Assembly (NCBI RefSeq): GCF_002355595.1
Contig: NZ_AP017422.1
Span: 4,216,001 to 4,280,000 of the forward strand
Direction: 5' to 3'
Length of the DNA: 64,000 bases
Source: Filimonas lacunae
Lineage (GTDB): Bacteria; Bacteroidota; Bacteroidia; Chitinophagales; Chitinophagaceae
Positions 29,301 through 36,466 of this stretch are shown here, piece by piece. The translations under genes and the position numbers were made by a program. Each line of letters begins with the position of its first letter. Within the stretch, counting starts at the first letter, position 1. Below the pieces are notes generated by a model. It was given only the letters and a program-made list of their open reading frames with translations. It was not told the DNA's origin and made no database searches.

Positions 29301-29796
29301 CACTATTACCACAGGCGGCAGTGTGCAGCTACAGGCCAGTGACGCAGTAGCCTGGCTGTGGACCAGCAACAAAGCCATGATACAACAACCCACTCAAGCC
29401 AGCACCACCGCCGTGCTGGACTCATCGGGATGGATATACGTACAAGCGCTGAGCCGGCCAGATAGTTGCACGCTTACCGATTCGGTGTTTATTACCGTGC
29501 TTACGCAAAGCATGTATTGCCAGGATGCTTCTATTTACCTGCCCAGTGCCTTTACGCCTAATAAAGATGGCCTGAACGATGTGTTCAGGATTATAAGCCA
29601 TAAAGTAACCATAAAAAGTTTCCGGGTATATAACCGCTGGGGCGAACAGGTGTTTTATACCACCGATGCGCAATGTGGCTGGGATGGCTATTATAAAGGC
29701 AATATGCTACCAGCATCGTATGTGTATGTGGTGATCTATACCGATTGTATGGGTGAAACCAAAACCACTTATGGCACCGTGGTGCTGATACGCTAA
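26371..29796 (+). CDS. Large secreted protein with T9SS type B (gliding-motility-associated) C-terminal domain
   Basis: 1141 residues with a signal peptide (about 1-25, ending YAAAQ) and a C-terminal type B sorting domain: LPSAFTPNKDGLNDVF, then FRVYNRWGEQVFYT and a final TVVLIR. Such domains direct export by the type IX secretion system. The middle is Cys-containing Ig-like modules with repeated DSCG or DYCGN motifs. Near residues 770-970 are four tandem repeats of the form IC-G-S-F-G-AGTY-DTLPTATCDSI. No catalytic motif is seen; adhesin or surface structural protein is most likely. Confidence 0.88.
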   Translation: MSRTSLNPYALIFIAVILFPLYAAAQLQIVQVNSTVSTCANNGTITVNATTTAPPLLYSLISGPFTSPTQTTATFSSLPAGTYMVQVSDGALQTQTQSITVPGNYLQPDFRPVVIHPYCIGSSDGIIIGNRIWNTGNAPFTWQLIAPSPVTTAPQASDTFSQLPAGNYTIRLSDGCGGFRTQVATLTNPQPSNITIYAPPRIKMKGCDSALVTLSMHADVMRFPYTFTFTTNAGSFTTTTPTYIDSTSGCCGYFTVEQILTPFTYGDDVQVTITDYCGNVLTSPTYHSKSFTFCTFPTYHFNNCNYNINISFDLNNLPCDNGSMASTSVQPPLTYVVTDMATNTVADKDTVKGVYDTHGFSYTSGFVTHDLATGKNYSIVIKDSCGNTTTQQFYVPVPVTPQPVINSKSLYPSGCNDSSAFVLISADNFKNQPRLVLLSGPAFIGSSKPGYAYSSPYSYPDTFAISAGGDPYYRFDISNLTVGTYQFKVIDSCGSEVFDSLVIHPADVTHFSHHFTYKKGCLGKNEIHYDISFTSGMMHIRNLSTGAEQIQYYNSQDFDHPIHDSMMNLASGQYEVQFTYQGYFGSGWPANGSTIPCQVITDTITIEGYQTPAIHARNYIQCKTNTYLEIIADSSKGVPPFSYEVINGPQLFPLQNDNVFTTSLPGTYTVRIYDVCGNASAAQFTVSAISFPPVTLLPASCNSTRLTLGASAYYNYYWKAPDGTIYNTDTLTISPVTPADTGTYTIQRITNINGCTDTANTTYHLQAGNRYEQSQSICNGHSITIGSHTYTSAGTYYDTLTGSTGCDSIVILHLSMLPTQRDTLHQNICPGSSYLFNGKTYSVAGTYSDTLPTATCDSIATLVLSANLITKDIYGQICENSFYNFHGKALTQADIYHDTLPTATCDSIVTLHLSVLPIKHSAVQVTLCPEETITFNGQEISAAGTYTDTLPTATCDSIVVLTITTVAPTIQMSATPTTITTGGSVQLQASDAVAWLWTSNKAMIQQPTQASTTAVLDSSGWIYVQALSRPDSCTLTDSVFITVLTQSMYCQDASIYLPSAFTPNKDGLNDVFRIISHKVTIKSFRVYNRWGEQVFYTTDAQCGWDGYYKGNMLPASYVYVVIYTDCMGETKTTYGTVVLIR

Positions 29797-29814
29797 TATT
29801 TTTTTAGGAAATTA

Positions 29815-29844
29815 TTGGTTTGTAAATCGAATCCCCTATTTTCG
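29815..29844 (+). promoter_or_regulatory. Candidate promoter of tRNA-Tyr
   Basis: TTG at 29815-29817 and TATTTTCG at 29837-29844 (one mismatch from TAnnTTTG) with a 19-bp spacer, 31 nt upstream of the mature tRNA. Confidence 0.4.
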
Positions 29845-29875
29845 CGCCCCGCTTAGGTAGTAAAGCCTTGCAAAA

Positions 29876-29958
29876 GGGCAGGTTCCAGAGCGGCCAAATG
29901 GGGCGGACTGTAAATCCGCTGTCTTTCGACTTCAGAGGTTCGAATCCTCTCCTGCCCA
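29876..29958 (+). tRNA. tRNA-Tyr (anticodon GTA)
   Basis: Cloverleaf read from the sequence: acceptor GGGCAGG / CCTGCCC, anticodon stem GCGGA / TCCGC with loop CTGTAAA (anticodon GTA at 29910-29912), a long variable arm as expected for bacterial tRNA-Tyr, and T-arm AGAGG-TTCGAAT-CCTCT. The discriminator is A; the 3' CCA is not encoded. Confidence 0.96.
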
Positions 29959-29962
29959 CCTC

Positions 29963-30008
29963 ACTGGACAAATGGAAATCACTTTCGTTTGTCCAGTTTT
30001 TATTTTTG
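29963..30008 (+). terminator. Terminator of tRNA-Tyr
   Basis: Perfect 10-bp stem ACTGGACAAA / TTTGTCCAGT with a 15-nt loop, then a T-rich tract. It starts 4 nt after the tRNA and lies at the convergent end of the carotenoid operon. Confidence 0.8.
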
Positions 30009-30017
30009 CTCAAACCC

Positions 30018-30728
30018 TTATCCAGCGTGTATATTACCATGAGGCATTTGTGCAGTTCGCTTAAAGAAATAGATATTCCATATAATCAGTGTGTAGCCAT
30101 ATACCGCATCTTCTATGGGCACCGTAAGTATGCGGATATTGAAAAAAGTAGCTGGATTATAATTTACAATGGGCTCTTCCAAACCGGTGCCTGTTAACAC
30201 CCCGTTTACGATAAAAAAGGGAATCAATAAAAGGGTGTATACGCAGGATATTTCAACAATCCAGCTTACCCTTGCTATAAACTGCAGGTAAAACAGGCTG
30301 GCAGCAGCTACCAGGAAGGTAACAAAAGGATATATTTTACCTGTACAGCTGGCAGTTATCACCAGGCATGCAAATATCCCGATGAGGGTGAAATATTGCT
30401 GAAACCTGGCCGTATACTTAGGCAACCGCCAGTGCTTTTGAATAACAAACCAGGTGAACAGGCACGAAAAAGGAATACATATAAAAAAAAGCCATTCTTC
30501 TATGGGCAACCCCAGCAAACGAATGCCTAAAAGATAACGATCATTGAACCACCATACGCCCGCTTTGGTAAACCAGGCATCCCATATAATAAAGGGAATA
30601 GCTACTATAATACTTGACTTAATATAGGGAAGAAAATAATGATTAAAATGTATTTTAGGATGAAAAGAAAAAATAAAGCAAAAGATTACTGTTAAAAAAT
30701 TAACCAGCAGGTACGTATAATGCGCCAT
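30018..30728 (-). CDS. crtY: Lycopene cyclase (fused CrtYc/CrtYd membrane type)
   Basis: 236 residues, mostly hydrophobic with about six to seven predicted membrane helices. Two related halves carry the family motifs: TKAGVWWFNDRYLLGIRLLG followed by LPIEEWLFF in the first half, and PIEDAVYGYTLIIWNIYFF in the second. This heterodimer-derived membrane cyclase converts lycopene to beta-carotene. It is the last gene of the carotenoid operon, 3 bp after crtZ, and its stop lies about 10 bp from the tRNA-Tyr terminator. The gene symbol is by function; the family is often named crtYcd. Confidence 0.9.
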   Translation of the reverse strand: MAHYTYLLVNFLTVIFCFIFSFHPKIHFNHYFLPYIKSSIIVAIPFIIWDAWFTKAGVWWFNDRYLLGIRLLGLPIEEWLFFICIPFSCLFTWFVIQKHWRLPKYTARFQQYFTLIGIFACLVITASCTGKIYPFVTFLVAAASLFYLQFIARVSWIVEISCVYTLLLIPFFIVNGVLTGTGLEEPIVNYNPATFFNIRILTVPIEDAVYGYTLIIWNIYFFKRTAQMPHGNIHAG

Positions 30729-30731
30729 TCT

Positions 30732-31184
30732 TTATGCCTTTTTAAAATACATTTTGAAATATTTATAAGGCACCCACAGGAAGCCGAAACACTCGCCCTC
30801 TTCTTTACCCAGGTGCTTGTGATGCTGTTTGTGTGCCCTTCTCAATGCTAACAAATAAGGATTTTGGGTATTGCGTAAAAAGGGAATGCGCTGATGAATG
30901 AATATGTCATGCACAAAAAAATAAGCCATACCATAAAGTGTTACACCCAAACCAATGTAAAACCAGCCATTAAAGCCATGTGTTTTACCATAATACATCA
31001 TAACAATGGCAGGTATGGCAAATATTATAAAAAAGTAATCGTTACGCTCCACTTTACTGTCGTTGCTTTTATCGTGATGATCTTTATGTAACGACCATAA
31101 AAAGCCATGCATCACATATCTGTGTATTACCCAGGTAAGTGCCTCCATGGAGAAAAAGGTTATTATGATAATAAGTATATTCAT
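30732..31184 (-). CDS. crtZ: Beta-carotene 3-hydroxylase (fatty acid hydroxylase superfamily)
   Basis: 150 residues, membrane protein with the full histidine-cluster set of diiron hydroxylases: HRYVMH (His21, His26), HKDHH (33, 36, 37), HDIFIH (92, 97) and HKQHH (118, 121, 122). CrtZ hydroxylates the beta-ionone rings of beta-carotene to give cryptoxanthin and zeaxanthin. It sits between a gene of unknown function and the cyclase gene with only a few bases between, clearly in one operon. Confidence 0.93.
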   Translation of the reverse strand: MNILIIIITFFSMEALTWVIHRYVMHGFLWSLHKDHHDKSNDSKVERNDYFFIIFAIPAIVMMYYGKTHGFNGWFYIGLGVTLYGMAYFFVHDIFIHQRIPFLRNTQNPYLLALRRAHKQHHKHLGKEEGECFGFLWVPYKYFKMYFKKA

Positions 31185-31191
31185 ATTGCTG

Positions 31192-31731
31192 CTATTTTAC
31201 CGTAGTTAGGGGAACCGGCTTCACAGATTGCTGTTGGCTAAGCCTGGACAGCTCTGCTTCGGTTAACAAATCTGTTTTTTGAAAGAATTGCAGAATTAAT
31301 AGTCGCAGACTACTGTTGGGAATACTTGCATAATGGGAGAGTATAAAATTTTTATCGGCATTAATTTCTGAATGATAACGGAGCATTTTAGGAACGTTGT
31401 ATTGAATAGACAAACGGACAAAGTGTATTTCTACCTCATTGCCACCTGTTGCCACCGCCTTTTCAATATTCCTTTTTCCTTTTTTAAAAGAACTCAGTTT
31501 TTCTAACGGATTCCAGGTATGGTTGGCCCAAATGGCCTGAAAAGCACCCAGGTAAGCAAGCGACACGGGTTGCTGGGTCGTTGACTGTAACATGACTATC
31601 ATTCTTTTGCATACCTGCTTATCTGTAACAGATAAAGCATACTGACTCCTTATTTCATCCAACGGCGGATTACTGCGAAAGGCAGATAAGCTATGCAATA
31701 ATAAAATGAGGAATACCGGTTTCATATCCAT
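31192..31731 (-). CDS. Unknown protein encoded inside the carotenoid operon
   Basis: 179 residues with a hydrophobic N-terminus (MDMKPVFLILLLHSLSAF), likely a signal peptide or anchor. No recognised domain; the body is helical with FQAIWANHTWNPLEKLSSFKKGKR near residue 65. The ATG overlaps the last 10 bases of crtB (a second ATG at 31725 would shorten the overlap) and the stop is 7 bp before crtZ, so it is translationally embedded in the pathway. I believe similar proteins occur in other Bacteroidota carotenoid clusters, but I cannot name a function. A periplasmic or membrane accessory role for carotenoid enzymes is only a guess. Confidence 0.75.
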   Translation of the reverse strand: MDMKPVFLILLLHSLSAFRSNPPLDEIRSQYALSVTDKQVCKRMIVMLQSTTQQPVSLAYLGAFQAIWANHTWNPLEKLSSFKKGKRNIEKAVATGGNEVEIHFVRLSIQYNVPKMLRYHSEINADKNFILSHYASIPNSSLRLLILQFFQKTDLLTEAELSRLSQQQSVKPVPLTTVK

Positions 31732-32558
31732 GCCATTTTAAACTGCAAATAGCTGCTCATCATCAACGAAATTTTTCTTCCGTTATTAATACGGATGCGC
31801 TGGTGAATGATGGCTTTTGCAGGAGTTTTCTGTATTTTCCTGAAAAGAGAGAGATAGTAGGAATAAGCAAGATACACGCCAAAACGGGACGACCGGGGTA
31901 ATAGCCGAATGCCAGCCAAAGCTTCGGAAAACTCCTGGGCGATCTCTTTTTCAATGGCAGCCTTTGCATCCCTGTTAAAATGCTGCATGTTTACATTGGG
32001 AAAATAGGTTCTTCCTAACACCTGGTAATCATCTTTCAAGTCGCGAAGGAAGTTCACCTTCTGAAAAGCTGAACCCAGCTTCATAGCAAAAGGCTTCAGT
32101 CGCAGATACTCTGCTTTGTTGCCATACACAAATACCTGCAGGCACATCAACCCTACCACTTCGGCCGACCCAAGTATATATTGATTATACAATTCGGGAT
32201 TGTATTCCATCTTTTGCAAATCCATTTCCATACTTTTCAAAAACAAATCTATCAGCTCCCATTCAATCTGGTATTGATGCACCGTTTGCTGAAAAGCATG
32301 CAGGATGGGATTAATAGAAATTTTTTCTTCCAAAGCCTGAACGGTTTGCATACGAAGCCGATTCATCAGGGCCGTTTTATCGTAAGCATGAAAACTATCT
32401 ACTATTTCATCGGCCAAACGAACATAACCGTAAATGGCGTAAATGGCCGGCCTTATTTCTCTACTTAATGCCAGTATGCCCAACGAAAAGCTGGTACTGT
32501 ACTTTTTAGTGGTTTCTTTGCTGATACAAAAAGACAATTCATCAAAAAGCTGCTTCAT
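31722..32558 (-). CDS. crtB: Phytoene synthase
   Basis: 278 residues. The two Asp-rich prenyl-diphosphate binding motifs of the squalene/phytoene synthase family are present: DEIVDSFH near residue 50 and DLKDDYQVLGRTYFP near 195-210. The enzyme condenses two GGPP to phytoene in the cytosol. It follows crtI by 4 bp and overlaps the next gene by 10 bp. No GGPP synthase is encoded in the window, so that activity must come from elsewhere. Confidence 0.95.
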   Translation of the reverse strand: MKQLFDELSFCISKETTKKYSTSFSLGILALSREIRPAIYAIYGYVRLADEIVDSFHAYDKTALMNRLRMQTVQALEEKISINPILHAFQQTVHQYQIEWELIDLFLKSMEMDLQKMEYNPELYNQYILGSAEVVGLMCLQVFVYGNKAEYLRLKPFAMKLGSAFQKVNFLRDLKDDYQVLGRTYFPNVNMQHFNRDAKAAIEKEIAQEFSEALAGIRLLPRSSRFGVYLAYSYYLSLFRKIQKTPAKAIIHQRIRINNGRKISLMMSSYLQFKMAWI

Positions 32559-32562
32559 GCGG

Positions 32563-34038
32563 TTAAATCTTTAGTTTATTGATGGCTGTTGCTGCAATTT
32601 TTCCAGAGATAAGGGAAGGCGGCACACCCGGACCGGGAACAGTTAATTGGCCGGTGTAATACAAGTTTTTAATTTTTTTATTACGGATGGCTGGTTTAAG
32701 CACCGCCGTTTGCCGTAAGGTATTTGCCAGCCCATAGGCATTACCCTTATAGGCATTGTAATCATGTGTAAAATCATAAATGCAATAACTTTTTTTATAA
32801 TCAATCTTCTGCAACAAATCCCTTGCCCCGGTATGCTTTTCAATGCGTTGCAGCATTTGTAAAAAATACTTTTCCCTGATGGCTTCCCTGTCCTCAATAC
32901 CGGTTGCTATGGGCATAAGCAAAAACAGGTTTTCGTGGTTGGCGGGCGCTACCATCTTATCTGTTTTAGAAGGACAGCACACATAAAAAAGCGGTTGCGT
33001 AGGCCATTTTTTATCCTTGTATATTTCATTCGCATGCAGCTGCAGGTCGTTTTCAAAAAACAAGGTATGGTGTGTAAGGCCAGGAACCCTCTCCTTTACC
33101 CCTACATAATAAATAAGGCAGGAAGGTGCAAAGGTTTTCTTTTCCCAATATGCTTCGTCATAATTCCGGTAGGGCTTTTCCAGCAATTGCTGCTCGGTAT
33201 GATGGTAGTCGGATGAGGCAATAATAGCATCAAAAGGAATTTCACGGCTATTGACCGTTACCGATACCGCCCGATTATTTTGCACATTCACCTTTTCTAC
33301 CGTAGCATTTACGTGAAAGGTAACACCTTGTTGCCGGGCAATAGCCGCCATGGCATCTATTATTTTGATGAATCCACCCAATGGATACCAGGTGCCTAAT
33401 TTCAACCCTCCATAGTTCATCAGGCTATACAGCGCGGGTATATCTTCGGGCATAGCCCCCAGAAATAACACAGGAAACTCCATCAATGCAATCAGCTTCG
33501 GTTCGCTGAAAAAGCGCCTTACATGCTTACGAAAGCTAGTAAGCAAGTCCAGCTTAAGCGCACTTCTGGCAATTTTTAACGATACAAATTCAAACCAGGA
33601 ATGACAGGGTTTATTTACAAAATCGCGCATGCCTACTTCATACTTGTATTGCGCTTCTTTCATAAACCTGTCCAGCTGCAAAGCGGCACCAGGTTCAATA
33701 GATTCAAACAACAGCTGTAAATCTTCGTAGCGCTCCGGAATGGCCATAGCTTCGCCATCAAACACCATTTCAAACTGGGGATTCAGTGCTACCAACTGGT
33801 AATAGCTGGCAGCACTGGTATTAAAATCTGTAAAAAAGTTTTCAATAATATCCGGCATCCAATACCAGCTGGGCCCCATATCAAACGTATACCCGTTATC
33901 TGTTGTAAACTGCCTGGCCCTTCCTCCTAACGTACTGTTTTTTTCAAAAACATGTACTTCATTACCGGCCTGCGCTGCGTACGCAGCAGCGGCAATGCCA
34001 GAAAAGCCAGAACCAATAACCGCTATCTTTTTTCTCAT
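32563..34038 (-). CDS. crtI: Phytoene desaturase (CrtI type)
   Basis: 491 residues. The N-terminal FAD-binding motif (VIGSGFSGIAAAAYAAQAG, Gly9-Gly14) is followed by FEKNSTLGGRARQF; the C-terminal CrtI signature reads YYTGQLTVPGPGVPPSLISG. CrtI-type enzymes convert phytoene to lycopene. It is 6 bp downstream of the MarR gene and 4 bp before crtB, at the head of the biosynthetic genes. Confidence 0.95.
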   Translation of the reverse strand: MRKKIAVIGSGFSGIAAAAYAAQAGNEVHVFEKNSTLGGRARQFTTDNGYTFDMGPSWYWMPDIIENFFTDFNTSAASYYQLVALNPQFEMVFDGEAMAIPERYEDLQLLFESIEPGAALQLDRFMKEAQYKYEVGMRDFVNKPCHSWFEFVSLKIARSALKLDLLTSFRKHVRRFFSEPKLIALMEFPVLFLGAMPEDIPALYSLMNYGGLKLGTWYPLGGFIKIIDAMAAIARQQGVTFHVNATVEKVNVQNNRAVSVTVNSREIPFDAIIASSDYHHTEQQLLEKPYRNYDEAYWEKKTFAPSCLIYYVGVKERVPGLTHHTLFFENDLQLHANEIYKDKKWPTQPLFYVCCPSKTDKMVAPANHENLFLLMPIATGIEDREAIREKYFLQMLQRIEKHTGARDLLQKIDYKKSYCIYDFTHDYNAYKGNAYGLANTLRQTAVLKPAIRNKKIKNLYYTGQLTVPGPGVPPSLISGKIAATAINKLKI

Positions 34039-34044
34039 GGTAGC

Positions 34045-34716
34045 TTAATTTTGAAGAAAGGCATGTTGTGCTGCTACCGTATCTAATAGTGTTTCGGCAG
34101 GAAGGTTCTGCTGATAAATAGGTTGGTGAAATGCTTCCAGCTTACCCAGCAGGCGTATCAACTCCATTTTTTCAGCGTGGCTGAGGTCGCCCGCTACTAT
34201 GCGGGAAGCCTTTTTTATTTTTTCCATCTGCATAGCTAACACCATTTTCCCCTTTTCATTGATAGAAATAACCTTGCTTCGCTTGTCTGTTGCAGAATCC
34301 ACCTGTTCAATCCAGTTTTTCTCCAGCAAGCGGTTGATAATCTGCATCCCCACAGGCTTTTCCTGGATATTCTTTTTAATAAGTTGCATTTTACTCATAG
34401 CTCCGAATGCATTCAGGTTAATAAGATAGATGAACTCTTCCTGCGTAGAAAATTCAGAATCTGCAATGGCCGAACGGGAATAAGTTCTCGCATACCGGTT
34501 TAAGTGCACTATCAAGGTATTAATGATGCTTTCTGCACTACGACCTCTTTCTTTCCCCTCCCAATTGGGTTCGGAAACTGGCTTACTGCCAGGAAAGTGA
34601 TTGCTGACCAGCCAGGATACCCATCCTTCTATATCACCAGAATGCTGCCCATGAATATTCTGCAATTCAAAGGCTTCTATCATAGAAATGACTTGCTTAA
34701 GGAGATTATAGTTCAC
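34045..34716 (-). CDS. MarR family transcriptional regulator of the carotenoid operon
   Basis: About 223 residues from a GTG start at 34716; the ATG at 34683 is an alternative that gives 212 residues. The winged helix-turn-helix is visible in NIQEKPVGMQIINRLLEKNWIEQV followed by the wing DSATDKRSKVISINEKG, the MarR signature. It is the first gene of the carotenoid operon, 6 bp before crtI, so it probably autoregulates the operon. A 26-bp dyad starts 25 bp upstream. It is longer than a typical MarR protein (about 140-160 residues) because of an N-terminal extension of about 70 residues. Confidence 0.9.
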   Translation of the reverse strand: MNYNLLKQVISMIEAFELQNIHGQHSGDIEGWVSWLVSNHFPGSKPVSEPNWEGKERGRSAESIINTLIVHLNRYARTYSRSAIADSEFSTQEEFIYLINLNAFGAMSKMQLIKKNIQEKPVGMQIINRLLEKNWIEQVDSATDKRSKVISINEKGKMVLAMQMEKIKKASRIVAGDLSHAEKMELIRLLGKLEAFHQPIYQQNLPAETLLDTVAAQHAFLQN

Positions 34717-34741
34717 TTATAGACATCTTTAGAGAATAAAA

Positions 34742-34767
34742 GTACATATTTACACTAAATATAGTAC
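34742..34767. promoter_or_regulatory. 26-bp dyad, candidate MarR operator of the carotenoid operon
   Basis: GTAC-ATATTT-ACACT-AAATAT-A-GTAC: two inverted arms with one unpaired base, starting 25 bp upstream of the marR start. The size and near-perfect symmetry suit a MarR dimer. Weak minus-strand promoter-like words overlap it (TATATTTA, and TTTG upstream). Inference from position and symmetry. Confidence 0.5.
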
Positions 34768-34927
34768 AATTATATACCAAATCAGCTAAAATAATGAGCC
34801 TATCAGCATCTTTCTGGAAGACCTGAAGGTCATCTCAGGCATTCATGGCAGTATGGATTCGCGCGGGCATCTTCACTTTTAAAATGCCACTTTGAGCGCC
34901 TGGAATTTGTTGAGCCGGTAGCATAGT

Positions 34928-35599
34928 TGCCGTATAACACGGAAGATGTGCAATACCCTAAAATAAAAATGCCGCATACCACTACACATCTTTTGTATGA
35001 TACGTAACATGGTACGCATGACGCGGTACTTTGTACCCATCATTATGCACAGGTGCAGCACCATTTTACACCCGTACAATATTACCCGTACAAACTCCCG
35101 TATGACCGGATACTTTGTACGCGCCATAATGCAGATGTGCAGCACCGCATTGCACATCTGACGTACCACGCGTAACATCCTCCGCATGATACGTAACATT
35201 GCACGCACGACGCGGTGCTTTGTACCCATCACTATGTAAAGGTGCAGCATCATTTTACACCTGTACAATATTACCCGTACAAAGTATCCGGTCATCCGGC
35301 ACATTGTACGCACCACGCGTAACTTTGTACACGCAATTATGCAAAGGTGCATAATCATATTACACCCGTACAATTTCTTCCGTACAAACCTCCCGGTCAT
35401 CCGTAACATTGTACGCTCGACGCGGAACATTGTACGCACAATTATGCAAAGGTGCCGGACCATACTGCACAAGTACATTATTCTCCGTACAAACTTCCCG
35501 GCCATAATGCACAGGTACACCGGCATATTGCACAACTACAATTTCTTCCGTATAAACTTCCACATCCCCCGGCACTTGTACACACACCATTATAAATTA
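34928..35599. repeat. Tandem array of diverged 21-bp units in exact phase
   Basis: Cut every 21 bp from 34991, the sequence gives 29 related units ending at 35599, with three more degenerate units back to 34928. Not one indel is needed. Most units fall into five types that recur in order, giving 105-bp higher-order blocks (for example 35222-35326, 35327-35431). Typical units start with GTACGC, TGCAGC, TACAAT, TCCCGT or GTACCC and carry a TRCA-like word near positions 15-18, so adjacent units share a quasi-palindromic GYAC-N3-GTRC junction. Because 21 is a multiple of 3, long frames stay open by chance on both strands; the longest (34879-35535, minus, TTG start) reads as heptads rich in Met, Arg, Cys and Val. 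It is not a CRISPR: there are no spacers. Confidence 0.93.
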
Positions 35600-35802
35600 C
35601 CAGAAAACAGTGATTGTGCAGCATAGGGCAGCCGCGTATTTTTGTCGTATCGATTTGTTAATCAATTGATACTAGAGCAGAAAGCAGCCTCATCCCCCCC
35701 ATGAGGCGCTTTCGTTTCATATACCTAAGCGATTTCCTTTTCCCGTTCATGAACTTGCCAAATGACAATTTACCGTACCCGCTATTGTGATAATTTTGGG
35801 TA
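35600..35802 (+). promoter_or_regulatory. Candidate promoter and structured leader of the Crp/Fnr gene
   Basis: TTG at 35614-35616 and TATTTTTG at 35637-35644 form a promoter with a 20-bp spacer. Downstream, TTGTTAATCAA (35655-35665 region) is a small FNR-like dyad, and 35680-35713 forms a 13-bp hairpin (GAAAGC-A-GCCTCAT with ATGAGGC-GCTTTC, one bulged A) with a loop of seven C. A second TAATTTTG box at 35791-35798 lies directly before the ATG and could give a near-leaderless transcript. Confidence 0.45.
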
Positions 35803-36372
35803 ATGAAAGAGCTGATTGCCTATTTATTGCAATTTGGGCACCTGAACCAGCAGCAGTGCGACCTGATACTTTCCAGGGCGCATTTGAAAGCGGTGGGCAG
35901 GGGCTGCTATTTTTCAGAAGCCGGTAAGGTGGCCCGGCAAATAGGTTATGTTACCAACGGAGTATTCCGCGTTTGTTATTATGATAAAGCGGGGGAAAGC
36001 TTTACACGGTATTTTGTGTATGAAAACAGGTTTGTGGTAGATATCAACAGCTTTCGCGACGATATGCCTTCTGCTGAATATATTGAAGCGATAACCGATT
36101 GTGAAGTTGTGGCCTTTTCCAGGGAAGACTTTACCGAACTCTCTAATACCATTCCCGGCTGGCGCGACATTTTTTACAAAATCACTTCCTATGTGCTGGA
36201 AAATAAGTTAAGAGCTACCAGTAACATGCTGGTACAAGATGCGCAAACACGTTACCTGCATTTTCTGGAATACTATCCCGGCCTGGCCAATCGTGTTCCG
36301 CTTACCATGCTGGCGTCTTATTTAGGTATTACCCCTTCTTCGCTTAGCCGCATCCGGAAAAGCATTCTGTAA
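35803..36372 (+). CDS. Crp/Fnr family transcriptional regulator
   Basis: 189 residues. An N-terminal cyclic-nucleotide-binding-like beta roll (about 20-115; GKVARQIGYVTNGVFRVCYYD) is followed by a helical linker and a C-terminal helix-turn-helix ending in LASYLGITPSSLSRIRKSI. No Cys cluster of an FNR iron-sulfur sensor is present, so the ligand is unknown. This short subtype is common in Bacteroidota. It is transcribed away from the 21-bp array, which lies about 200 bp upstream. Confidence 0.9.
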   Translation: MKELIAYLLQFGHLNQQQCDLILSRAHLKAVGRGCYFSEAGKVARQIGYVTNGVFRVCYYDKAGESFTRYFVYENRFVVDINSFRDDMPSAEYIEAITDCEVVAFSREDFTELSNTIPGWRDIFYKITSYVLENKLRATSNMLVQDAQTRYLHFLEYYPGLANRVPLTMLASYLGITPSSLSRIRKSIL

Positions 36373-36466
36373 ATACCTCTTACCATTATTACATAAAAAG
36401 ACATTCCTGCTGATAGAGCGGGCTGGCAACGCCATGCCCATTCCGCAATAAAAAATAAACATACAT

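Noticed and set aside
29804-30040. 78-codon minus-strand ORF
   Set aside because: Lies antisense across tRNA-Tyr and its terminator; a chance frame.
34879-35535. 218-codon minus-strand frame in the repeat array as a gene
   Set aside because: TTG start, no promoter or domain, extreme Met/Arg/Cys composition, and equally open heptad frames elsewhere on both strands; explained by the 21-bp periodicity.
34928-35599. CRISPR array
   Set aside because: Units are contiguous 21-mers without unique spacers, units are diverged, and no cas gene is in the window.
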